Part shown: piece by piece, positions 7,001-12,998 of the stretch
Position numbering within the stretch: position 1 is the first letter of the stretch
How the letters are laid out: each line of letters starts with the position of its first letter
Source: Cellvibrionaceae bacterium
GTDB taxonomy: Bacteria; Pseudomonadota; Gammaproteobacteria; Pseudomonadales; Cellvibrionaceae
Length of the DNA stretch: 12,998 nt
Direction: 5' to 3'
Assembly (NCBI GenBank): GCA_021151525.1
Contig: JAGKXD010000111.1
Location: 1-12,998 of the forward strand
Notes under the pieces: model-generated
What the model saw: the letters and a program-made list of their open reading frames with translations, nothing else
Databases searched by the model: none
Told to the model about the DNA's origin: nothing
Made by a program: the position numbers and the translations under genes

Positions 7001-8197
7001 ATGACCAGCACAACTGCTAACACTACAAGCAGCAGCGCGAAAAAGCCCGAAGGCGGTTTTACAAAAACCAATCCTTATTTGGCGCGCTTGGTCATCAACA
7101 AACGCTTGAACAGCGGCAGCAACACCAAAGACACGCGTCAATTTGGCTTTGATTTAGGCGCACTCGGCAACCAAGCCGGCGGCATCCAATATGAAGCTGG
7201 CGATGCCATGGGTGTGTGGCCACAAAACTGCCCAGAGCTAATTAATGAATTAGTTATAGCGCTCAATGTAAATCGCGAAGCGCCAGTCATTGTGGATGCC
7301 AACGAAAAACCACTGCGCGAAGCACTACAACACAATTTTGAAATTTGTCGCCCGAGTAATGAAGCATTGCAATTCATTGCTCAACGTTCCGGCAGCAAAG
7401 AATTAACTGCACTTTTACACGCCGACAAAAAAGCTGAATTGCAAAATTGGTTGTATGGCCGTCAATTGGTGGATGTAATTCACGAATTCCCGATTCGCTG
7501 TAGTGTGGATGAATTTATGCCACTGCTAAAGCGCATTCAACCACGTTTATATTCAATCGCTTCAAGCTCGAAAGAATACGCGCTACAAGTTCACTTAACG
7601 GTTTCAGCCGTGCGTTACGAAAGATTCTTTAACGGCAAAAAAATTCGCAAAGGCGTTAGCTCAACGTTCCTGGCGGATCGCGCAGACGGCGTAGATATTC
7701 CCATTTTTATTCAGGCCAATAAAAATTTCCGTGTACCTGCTGACGGCAATTTGCCGATTATGATGGTTGGCCCCGGTACTGGCGTTGCTCCTTTTCGTGG
7801 TTTCTTGCAAGAGCGCAGAGCGCGTGGTAACAGCGGTAAAAACTGGCTGTTCTTCGGCGAGCAACACGCGGCAACCGATTTTTATTACCAAGACGAATTG
7901 GAAGAATTCCAGAAACAAGGTGTGCTCACCGAGTTAAGCCTCGCCTTCTCGCGCGACCAGCAACAAAAAATTTACGTGCAAGATCGCATGCGCGAAAACG
8001 GTGAAAAAATCTGGAACTGGATTGATGCCGAAGGTGGCTATTTTTACGTCTGTGGCGACGCTAGCCGTATGGCGAAAGATGTTGATAATGCGCTGCGCGA
8101 TATTATCCAACAATACGGAAAATTCGATGAAGCCGAAACTGCCAACTACATGCGCAAATTAAATATGGATAAGCGTTATGTGCGGGATGTTTACTAG
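4010..8197 (+). CDS. Fused assimilatory nitrate reductase / CysJ-type NADPH flavoprotein reductase
   Basis: A 1395-residue cytoplasmic fusion enzyme predicted to reduce nitrate to nitrite with NADPH. The N-terminal half is a NasA/NapA-type molybdoenzyme. It has 4Fe-4S cysteines C16, C19, C23 and C51, the following Lys53, the Mo-ligand candidate Cys144 (SRLCMASA), a large molybdopterin domain, and the C-terminal MGD-binding domain starting near NTGRVQHQWH (608-617) and ending near 724. A linker (725-840) has two CysJ-N-terminus-like helices (786-792 and 820-829). A flavodoxin domain follows (WASQTGNA, 850-857; FMN). Next come the FAD domain (RLYSIASS, 1179-1186) and the NADPH domain (GPGTG, 1254-1258; CGD, 1348-1350), ending in RDVY exactly as in CysJ. 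All cofactor motifs look intact. The usual partner NADH reductase (NasB/NasC) or BFD-type domain is replaced by the fused module. The Shine-Dalgarno and sigma-54 promoter support this start. Neighbours supply no other nitrate genes. Similar fusions are known as bifunctional nitrate reductase/sulfite reductase flavoprotein alpha. Confidence 0.93.
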   Translation: MSSTVTQATKTVSSVCPYCGVGCGMLLETDGKKILKVSGDKNHPTNFGRLCTKGQTSAQALRESGRMEAAFVRAERSAQSVQTPMTEAIKTTAQRLRTILNEHGPDALSFYVSGQMSIESQYLVNKLAKGFVRTNNIESNSRLCMASAGAGYKLSLGSDAPPGSYQDFEHTDLFFVIGANMADCHPILYLRMMDRIKAGAKLIVVDPRRTLTAEKSDLFMQIKSGTDLALLNGLLHLLVENGHTDPEFIAQFTQGWEAMPEFLADYTPAKVATITGIPEDDIRKTAKMIGEAKNFMTCWTMGLNQSTHGTWNTNAICNLHLATGKICSQGSGPFSLTGQPNAMGGREMGYMGPGLPGQRTLLAEPDRVFIEDMWGIERGSISTKVGKGTVDMFERMAAGEIKACWVICTNPVASIPNRKIVIDGLQKAELVIAQDAFLDTETNRYADILLPGALWAEAEGVMINSERNLTLMQEALPPPGEAMADWEIVAKVACEMGFADGFSFSSAEEVFEEIKRSYNPKTGYDLRGISYNRLREKSIQWPCADDKASDRNPIRYLNTGINQTLKIREDGSQPKFLFATDSGKANFFARPHVDAVEMPDGDFPFILNTGRVQHQWHTMTKTGKIATLNKLNPAPFVEIHPEDAAELGIKTKDKVEVRSRRGYAILPAIVTDRVLPGACFAPFHWNDIYGENLAINAVTSDAIDAISQQPELKVCAVTLKRVEVFADDSQTQHESAAHTSSAQASVAFAALSEETSMTLIDTFATTLGLKAAVAPELSVEEKTFLSGFIGGLTASAKHINAVPTLPVDCPVSPANRVYVNGLLAGLFSRTLPIGVSANQAISKPALAILWASQTGNAEALAEKFAAQLSANWTVNLQAMNDYSVEKLAQDKHAIFITSTFGDGDAPDTGGDFWGQLNGDSTPNLAHLDFALLALGDSNYDQFCGHGKKLFARLQALGAKPLTERVDCDTDFEAPSGEWFTKLNEALKAHLPRETSSNMTSTTANTTSSSAKKPEGGFTKTNPYLARLVINKRLNSGSNTKDTRQFGFDLGALGNQAGGIQYEAGDAMGVWPQNCPELINELVIALNVNREAPVIVDANEKPLREALQHNFEICRPSNEALQFIAQRSGSKELTALLHADKKAELQNWLYGRQLVDVIHEFPIRCSVDEFMPLLKRIQPRLYSIASSSKEYALQVHLTVSAVRYERFFNGKKIRKGVSSTFLADRADGVDIPIFIQANKNFRVPADGNLPIMMVGPGTGVAPFRGFLQERRARGNSGKNWLFFGEQHAATDFYYQDELEEFQKQGVLTELSLAFSRDQQQKIYVQDRMRENGEKIWNWIDAEGGYFYVCGDASRMAKDVDNALRDIIQQYGKFDEAETANYMRKLNMDKRYVRDVY

Positions 8198-8288
8198 CCT
8201 CCCTGCTTGCACAGCTAGCTTAATAAATAGAAGGTATTTCACTGCCAAAGCAAACTTCGAGATCTTTTTTTCATATAGAGCTCATTTT

Positions 8289-8317
8289 CTGAAAATGCAA
8301 CCGATTGCAACTATGCT
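8289..8317 (+). promoter_or_regulatory. Candidate promoter of the chemotaxis gene
   Basis: CTGAAA (8289-8294) and TATGCT (8312-8317), each 4/6 to the sigma-70 consensus, are separated by 17 bp. The spacer is almost filled by the dyad at 8296-8309. The match is weak alone; the coincidence with the operator-like dyad raises its interest. Confidence 0.3.
8296..8309 (+). promoter_or_regulatory. LacI-family-like operator dyad
   Basis: TGCAACCGATTGCA has inverted arms TGCAA and TTGCA around a central CG, the layout seen in many LacI/GalR-family operators (AAnCGnTT core). It sits between the putative -35 and -10 of the chemotaxis gene, where a bound repressor would block polymerase. A second small dyad, CATTTT-CTG-AAAATG (8283-8297), overlaps its left edge. 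Confidence 0.4.
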
Positions 8318-8397
8318 TACACCAGAAGGCCACAATACTGTGAATTAAACCTACTTACGGAGGAGAACACGTCCCACAACTTTTTAAGAGCTAACGA

Positions 8398-10020
8398 ATG
8401 AAAATCGCACATAAACTTGCGCTGTCTCTTGCCATACCCTGCTCTCTACTTATTGTGATCGAGCTTATGGGGGAGCGCGCAGTAACAGCGCAAAACTCCA
8501 GCATTAAAACCATTTATGAAGATCGCGTAGTTCCTTTACGTGACTTAAAAGTGATTGCTGACGCTTATGCCGTTTCAGTTATAGATACCGCCAATAAAAC
8601 AAATGCAGGAATAATCACCGCTGAAGCGGGACGACAGGAACTAAAAAAGGCCGAGTCGCTTATTCACGAACGCTGGAATACATATAAAGCAACCTATTTA
8701 ACTCCTGAGGAAAAAAAGTTAGCTGATGGTGCGGACAATTTATTTAACCCTGCAGACCAAAGTGTTACAGCACTCATCCATTACCTTGACGACAAACAGG
8801 GATACATTCCCAATCAACTCAACGAGTTCGACGGTCCTCTCTATAAATTTATTGATCCCATTAGCAACCAAATCAACAAACTTGTAGAGCTGCAACTGAA
8901 CGTTGTTGAAAGCGAGTATGAGCACTCAAATGAAATTAATAAAACCAACTCTCTAATGAATTGGATTATTAGCATTGCAGCTGTGTCACTTAGTTTGTTT
9001 GCAGGCTTCCTCATCATAAAGCATTTAGTCAATAAACTTGGGGGCGAACCCGAAGAGGTGGCCAATATTGCCAACGAAGTTGCAAAAGGAAATCTAGCAC
9101 TCAGGTTCCACTCAAGCGTGCCTCGCGGAAGCGTAATGGAAGCCATGCAAAAAATGGACATGCAATTAAAAAATATCCTCACTGAAGTTAGCAAAATCAG
9201 CGAGCAAGTATTTGTTACGGCACAAGAGCTTGAAACCAGTAGCAATAAATCGATTAGCGACTTAGGCACACAGCAACAAGATACTGTTCAAGTAGCCGCA
9301 GCAATGAATGAAATGACTGCAACAGTGGCAGAGGTTGCACGCAATGCTCAAGGCGCCTCCCAAGCAACACTCAATGCCGATAATGAAGTGAAAGACGGTG
9401 CATTGCTCATCATAGATGCCATAGACGCCATTCACGATCTTTCGCGCGAAGTTGAAGCAAGCGCGCAAGCAGTTTCCGTTTTATCGGTTGATAGTAATGA
9501 AATTGGCAAGGTAATGGAGGTAATTAAAAATATTGCTGAGCAAACAAATTTACTGGCACTCAACGCTGCCATAGAAGCTGCTAGAGCAGGCGAACAGGGC
9601 CGAGGCTTTGCGGTAGTTGCCGATGAAGTGCGAACCTTGGCAAGCCGCACCCGTGCATCAACACAAGATATTCAGGCAATGATTCACCGCTTACAAGCAG
9701 GTGTTTCTAACGCTGTTACGATTATGGAAAAAGGACGTGCAGAAGCACTACAAACCGTTGAAATTACCGGAAAAACTCAAGGTATTCTCAATAACATCAA
9801 GCTCTCAGTATCACAAATTAGCAACGTAAATTTACAAATTGCTACAGCTGCAGAACAGCAGTCCATGGTGGCTGAGGAAATTCATCGCAATATTATTAGC
9901 ATCAATCACGTTACCGATTCAAACGTAAGTGCGGCACATCAAGTTAAGCATTACGGCAAAGAATTTCTTGATACCTCTCAACGACTTCAACAAGAAATTA
10001 GTTACTTTAAATTAGCCTAA
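8398..10020 (+). CDS. Methyl-accepting chemotaxis protein
   Basis: A 540-residue transmembrane chemoreceptor that would relay a periplasmic signal to CheA/CheW. Order of parts: an N-terminal membrane helix (about 7-25); a roughly 160-residue periplasmic region, mostly helical and looking like a four-helix-bundle (4HB/TarH-type) sensor; a second membrane helix (about 188-211); a HAMP domain starting with the LGGEPEEV stretch; then a long cytoplasmic coiled coil. The hairpin tip is nearly invariant: IAEQTNLLALNAAIEAARAG begins at residue 379, followed by GRGFAVVADEVRTLA. There is no C-terminal CheR/CheB-tethering pentapeptide (the end is YFKLA). The ligand cannot be read from the sequence. No other chemotaxis genes adjoin it. 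The ATG is preceded by a weak AAGAG (8386-8390); a much stronger GGAGGAG lies 32 bases upstream with no usable start behind it. Confidence 0.95.
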   Translation: MKIAHKLALSLAIPCSLLIVIELMGERAVTAQNSSIKTIYEDRVVPLRDLKVIADAYAVSVIDTANKTNAGIITAEAGRQELKKAESLIHERWNTYKATYLTPEEKKLADGADNLFNPADQSVTALIHYLDDKQGYIPNQLNEFDGPLYKFIDPISNQINKLVELQLNVVESEYEHSNEINKTNSLMNWIISIAAVSLSLFAGFLIIKHLVNKLGGEPEEVANIANEVAKGNLALRFHSSVPRGSVMEAMQKMDMQLKNILTEVSKISEQVFVTAQELETSSNKSISDLGTQQQDTVQVAAAMNEMTATVAEVARNAQGASQATLNADNEVKDGALLIIDAIDAIHDLSREVEASAQAVSVLSVDSNEIGKVMEVIKNIAEQTNLLALNAAIEAARAGEQGRGFAVVADEVRTLASRTRASTQDIQAMIHRLQAGVSNAVTIMEKGRAEALQTVEITGKTQGILNNIKLSVSQISNVNLQIATAAEQQSMVAEEIHRNIISINHVTDSNVSAAHQVKHYGKEFLDTSQRLQQEISYFKLA

Positions 10021-10034
10021 TCAACCCGTGAAGT

Positions 10035-10065
10035 TAAGCAACTTTTAAATATCAGCGGTTGCTTA
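10035..10065. other. Inverted repeat between convergent genes
   Basis: TAAGCAAC (10035-10042) and GTTGCTTA (10058-10065) form an 8-bp stem with a 15-base loop, just after the chemotaxis gene stop. No T-run follows directly on either strand, so it does not qualify as a standard intrinsic terminator. It may still protect or end transcripts where the chemotaxis and acyltransferase genes converge. Confidence 0.3.
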
Positions 10066-10189
10066 GCTGCAAGCGACTAATGAGATGTAGCACTCTAATT
10101 TTTAAATTTTTTTCATCTCTTTTTTGCAATTTCTGTTCACTTGACGTTTTCTTTGCAGCTCTCTGCCGCTCAAATTTACATCACAAGTA

Positions 10190-11371
10190 CTAGGTTATTC
10201 CGAACAAAAATCGCACCTTCGGCAAACGCCTGATAAGCTCGAACAACAGTATGCACCCTAGCCCAACCAAAACAATAATCATTGTAGATTCGAGTAATAT
10301 GCCCAGTCTTAGTGGAACTAAAAAATAAGCAAGACTAATAATTAGCGTTTGGTGAACAATATAAAAACAGTACACGCCTTTATTCAAGTAACGCAAAGCC
10401 GGATTGCTTTCACGCAATTTGCGTTGCGCCCATCCAATTAACGCTAAAATCCAAAACCAACCATTCGCCGTCCAGAACAGGCGGTTAATTGATTTCGCAA
10501 TTGCGCCATCACCTAAAGATCCACCATTGAAAGAAAATAAAATATAGCTAAAGGTGAAAAGCGCTACACCTAAAAAATGCCACCGGAAGTGCGATAAGCG
10601 CTCCCAAAGATGTGGGATCCTCACCATGACAAACCCGATGAGAAACACTAAAAGCGAACGCGCATGATTAAACCAATCATGCACAAAATTATGAGTCACA
10701 GGATTTTTTTCATCGAGCCACAACCCCAAAAAATAGGAGATCAAAATAGGTAGACCAATAGCCAACGGAATTGATGCACCGCTTGCGGCTCTCTGCCACA
10801 GAGGTTGCAACCACGCTGAATTCAACAGCGGATACAAGATCCCAATAATCAGGGTATAGGCCAAAAGGTAAGGCAAAAACCAGAGATGGTTCCAGGTTAA
10901 ATGCATAGCACCCAAGGTCTTATGTGCAGCAAATTCGGGGCTGGTTTGATCGAGGTAGGCGTACCAAAAATGCCAAAAGTTCGGGCAATCGATAATCCCT
11001 TTAGTATTTGCCTCCACATAGACTTGGGGAACCACTACTACCAACATTCCGAACAACAGGGGCAACACTAACAAGGGGACACGCTTGCGAATAAAAAGCC
11101 AAGGAGACTGACTCGCCAACAGAAAAGACACGGCGACTCCACTAATCAAAAACAGCAATGACATTCGCCACTGGTTAGACCACAACATGATGTTGGTGAG
11201 AAGTTTACTGCTGTAACTACTTTTGTAGTGCCACCCCCAACCCTCGGCATAGAGCATGCCCACGTGATAGAAAATCAGCAGGCCAAAAACCAGTACGCGC
11301 AACCAATCCAACTCAATCAAACGTTTGGCGGCCGTAGGCGGGGAAATAGTTGATGCTGTTGCTTGTGTCAT
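10190..11371 (-). CDS. Acyltransferase 3 family integral membrane protein
   Basis: A 393-residue polytopic inner-membrane protein of the acyltransferase-3 family. These enzymes move acyl groups (often acetyl or succinyl) from a cytoplasmic donor onto sugars of glycans, lipids or antibiotics; OpgC, which succinylates periplasmic glucans, belongs here. The family N-terminus is clear: ELDWLRVLVFGLLIFYHVGM (residues 20-39), with Asp22, Arg25 and the candidate catalytic His36. NQWRMSLLFLISGVAVSFLL, HLWFLPYLLAYTL and a C-terminal GVYCFYIVHQTLII follow. About ten hydrophobic segments span the chain. AGGAAG (minus strand, 11382-11377) lies 5 bases before the ATG, supporting this start. It is transcribed divergently from a LytTR regulator 108 bp away, which is its likely regulator. 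The acceptor substrate cannot be told; OpgC-like activity is one possibility, not shown. Confidence 0.85.
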   Translation of the reverse strand: MTQATASTISPPTAAKRLIELDWLRVLVFGLLIFYHVGMLYAEGWGWHYKSSYSSKLLTNIMLWSNQWRMSLLFLISGVAVSFLLASQSPWLFIRKRVPLLVLPLLFGMLVVVVPQVYVEANTKGIIDCPNFWHFWYAYLDQTSPEFAAHKTLGAMHLTWNHLWFLPYLLAYTLIIGILYPLLNSAWLQPLWQRAASGASIPLAIGLPILISYFLGLWLDEKNPVTHNFVHDWFNHARSLLVFLIGFVMVRIPHLWERLSHFRWHFLGVALFTFSYILFSFNGGSLGDGAIAKSINRLFWTANGWFWILALIGWAQRKLRESNPALRYLNKGVYCFYIVHQTLIISLAYFLVPLRLGILLESTMIIVLVGLGCILLFELIRRLPKVRFLFGIT

Positions 11372-11458
11372 TTTTGCTTCCTGTCGCTATAGATAAAAGG
11401 CTATGCTAGGGAAATTGACCTGAGTACAGTGATGCTAAGTGATTGTTCTACATAAAGA

Positions 11459-11487
11459 TGTGACCAACGGAAGCCCAGTGTGACCAA
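11459..11487 (+). promoter_or_regulatory. Direct repeat resembling a LytTR binding site
   Basis: TGTGACCAA occurs at 11459-11467 and again at 11479-11487, identical over 9 bases with an 11-base gap (20 bp between repeat starts). LytTR domains usually bind two direct repeats of about 9-10 bp roughly two helical turns apart, as described for YpdB and AgrA. The second copy overlaps the GTG start of the LytTR gene. The pair lies about 90-115 bp upstream of the divergent acyltransferase start. Confidence 0.45.
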
Positions 11488-12397
11488 ATCTGGCCAAGCG
11501 ATGCGCCACCCCATTAACCAGCGTTTTGTGAAGCAGATGTCCAATCAGCAAATTCAACATTTTTTAAAGCATCAACGCCTTTGGGCGCGCTCGTTATTAG
11601 TTGGCTGGTTCAGCATCAACGTCTTAGTACTCGCCACTACCAAGCTGATGGAGTTTGAACGTGCAGGCAAAAGTATTCCTGCATGGGAGCCTTTTTGCTG
11701 GGAGCTATCCAGCGCCATCATGATTTTGCTGCTTATACCTCTCGGAGTTGTTGTAAGCGACCGCTGGCTGGATAAGCTAACTCTAAAAAAGCGACTGCTC
11801 TGTCACGCACTGGCAAGCATCCCCTTTTCCGCACTTCATGTGGCAGGCATGGTAGCTATTCGCAAGATCTGGTATCTCGCAATGACCGGCCATTATGACT
11901 TTGGGAATGTGCCCGTGGAGGCGCTATATGAATTTCGCAAAGATGCCCAAACTTATTTGACGCTTGCTCTTGTCATCTTTGGCTACCGGCTTATAGTGCG
12001 GCGCTTACAGGGGGAAGCGAGCTATCTTGCACGCGATGAAAATAGTGATAGCTCCGCCTCTGAATCACCACCGGAGCGCCTGCTGATCAAAAAGCTGGGA
12101 CGTGAATTTCTCATTCAGACTGCTGATATTGAATGGGTTGAGGCGTCGGGCAACTACGCCAATTTACATATCAAGAACAGCGTTTATCCAATGCGCATTA
12201 CCATGGACAAGCTGGAAAAGCTGCTGCCTCCCAATTTCACACGCATACATCGCTCAACCATAGTTAACCTAGAACAGATTAAAGAGGTGTTGCCCCTGGA
12301 TACGGGTGACCATCAGGTAACCCTGCATAACAATTCAACTCTCACCTTGTCGCGCCGCTACCGAGAAAACTTCAAAACTCTCCTAAGCCTTAACTAA
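11480..12397 (+). CDS. Membrane-anchored LytTR family transcriptional regulator
   Basis: A 305-residue regulator with an N-terminal membrane region and a C-terminal LytTR DNA-binding domain. Four hydrophobic segments lie at about 34-55, 70-93, 106-133 and 157-174, followed by a basic stretch (YRLIVRRL) and a Ser/Glu-rich linker. The LytTR domain runs from about 199 to the end, with the family blocks DIEWVEASGNYANLH, FTRIHRSTIVNLEQI and LTLSRRYRENFK. There is no receiver domain, so this is not a classical response regulator: the membrane part would sense a signal directly or interact with a membrane partner. The GTG start has GGAAG (11469-11473) 6 bases upstream; in-frame ATGs at 11501 and 11537 lack a comparable site but cannot be excluded. 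The divergent acyltransferase 108 bp away is the likely target or partner. Confidence 0.88.
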   Translation: MTKSGQAMRHPINQRFVKQMSNQQIQHFLKHQRLWARSLLVGWFSINVLVLATTKLMEFERAGKSIPAWEPFCWELSSAIMILLLIPLGVVVSDRWLDKLTLKKRLLCHALASIPFSALHVAGMVAIRKIWYLAMTGHYDFGNVPVEALYEFRKDAQTYLTLALVIFGYRLIVRRLQGEASYLARDENSDSSASESPPERLLIKKLGREFLIQTADIEWVEASGNYANLHIKNSVYPMRITMDKLEKLLPPNFTRIHRSTIVNLEQIKEVLPLDTGDHQVTLHNNSTLTLSRRYRENFKTLLSLN

Positions 12398-12998
12398 AAA
12401 CCCGTCATCCACAAAACTTGGCAAATGCTAAGGAAATGCGATCAAAGCTAAAGATCATTTCGAAACTACTCATTTTGCCTTGAGTATTTACATACCACTC
12501 GTCGAAAAGCGCTCAGCACATTCGATACCCTAGACCATCCTTAATATCACAATAAATAATATTAATCCCACCAAGATTATCAGCAGAAAACCCACTCAAA
12601 GTCATCTAAATCATAACAAGTAGGACGAAAAAATCAGCGCAAATTCATTGATGAATTTTAATTAAATATAAAAAATTAAATTATTTTATTACCTGCGAAG
12701 CGTCAGCCTTTGGAACAATACTCAACATCAAGTAATTCTCAAAAAAACCTTAAAAACTCGATACAAAAACCAATATTGCTTGCAATAAAATCACGCACAT
12801 ACTTCACCCAAAAATAACATTTGATTTAAGTGCGCATTCAAAAATGTAGAAAAACACCTATAAAACAAGCGTAAAAATCAAGATTGCGCCCAACAAATCT
12901 TTACACAGAACACATCAAAAAATAAAAATTTATTCAAAAAAATAGTTATCGTTAACATTTTATACGATAAAAATTATCTAATGCTTTTTTTATAAACC
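12398..12998. other. AT-rich stretch without a visible gene
   Basis: I see no convincing coding region on either strand; the longest reading frames are short and lack ribosome sites. The DNA becomes strongly A/T-rich from about 12640. It includes a small palindrome TATTGC-TT-GCAATA (12774-12787) and ends in dyads with Fur-box character (12946-12978). It most likely contains the 3' end of the LytTR transcript and the promoter region of a gene beyond the right edge. No intrinsic terminator with a proper stem and T-run follows the LytTR stop. Confidence 0.5.
12966..12978 (+). promoter_or_regulatory. Fur-box-like palindrome
   Basis: GATAAAAATTATC matches the 6-1-6 Fur core GATAAT-N-ATTATC at 11 of 12 positions. 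An upstream AAAAAT-A-GTTATC (12938-12950) matches 9 of 12. TTATCGT (12946-12952) and ACGATAA (12964-12970) also form a 7-bp inverted repeat. A loose promoter, TTAACA (12952-12957) and TCTAAT (12977-12982) with a 19-bp gap, overlaps these sites. The region is AT-rich, so chance matches are more likely than usual. Confidence 0.4.

Noticed and set aside
8224..8250. Flagellar sigma-28 promoter before the chemoreceptor
   Set aside because: TAAA and GCCAAAGC are present, but the spacing is 16 rather than 15 and the -10 half matches poorly.
8841..9269. 142-codon open frame on the minus strand
   Set aside because: It lies wholly inside the clear chemoreceptor gene, opposite its HAMP and membrane region, and has no family motif; it is a shadow of the real frame.
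10035..10065. Hairpin as an intrinsic terminator of the chemoreceptor gene
   Set aside because: The loop is long (15 bases) and no T-run follows the stem, so I list it only as an inverted repeat.
12774..12787. Palindrome TATTGC-TT-GCAATA as an operator
   Set aside because: It is a single short palindrome in AT-rich DNA with no promoter or gene around it; chance is a sufficient explanation.
1..12998. CRISPR array, tRNA/rRNA genes, insertion sequences, phage or attachment sites
   Set aside because: No regular repeat-spacer series, cloverleaf, transposase or integrase motif was seen on either strand.

Overview
The window suggests a Gram-negative, heterotrophic gammaproteobacterium. Three things point this way: a CysJ-type flavoprotein module very close to the enterobacterial form, a DUF1800/DUF1501 exported-protein pair, and a near-consensus sigma-54 (-24/-12) promoter. 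Moderate GC, AT-rich intergenic DNA and the DUF1800/DUF1501 pair fit the Cellvibrio/Cellvibrionaceae neighbourhood, but that genus-level placement is inference only.

Layout, left to right. (1) Bases 1-40 hold a perfect 16-bp hairpin that also reads as a G-quadruplex motif. It is followed by a small leftward two-helix membrane protein of unknown function (68-277). (2) Bases 465-3688 hold a rightward two-gene operon: a DUF1800 protein with an odd lipoprotein-like N-terminus, then a Tat-exported DUF1501 protein. (3) A 321-bp regulatory region (3689-4009) carries two copies of an NtrC-like half site and a sigma-54 promoter just upstream of the main gene. (4) Bases 4010-8197 encode one 1395-residue polypeptide. 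It fuses a molybdenum/4Fe-4S assimilatory nitrate reductase (NasA type) to a complete NADPH:FAD/FMN reductase (CysJ type), so one chain should carry electrons from NADPH to nitrate. (5) Bases 8398-10020 encode a methyl-accepting chemotaxis protein whose putative promoter spacer contains a LacI-family-like operator. (6) Bases 10190-12397 hold a divergent pair: a membrane acyltransferase (leftward) and a membrane-anchored LytTR transcription factor (rightward). A 9-bp direct repeat with 11-bp spacing lies in the gap between them and runs across the LytTR start codon. (7) The final 601 bp are AT-rich and show no gene. They end in a Fur-box-like palindrome that probably belongs to a gene beyond the window.

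The most notable item is the self-contained nitrate reductase/diaphorase fusion with its nitrogen-control promoter. No nitrite reductase, nitrate transporter or nasST-type regulator is next to it, so the rest of the pathway must lie elsewhere. The other genes look like independent transcription units.
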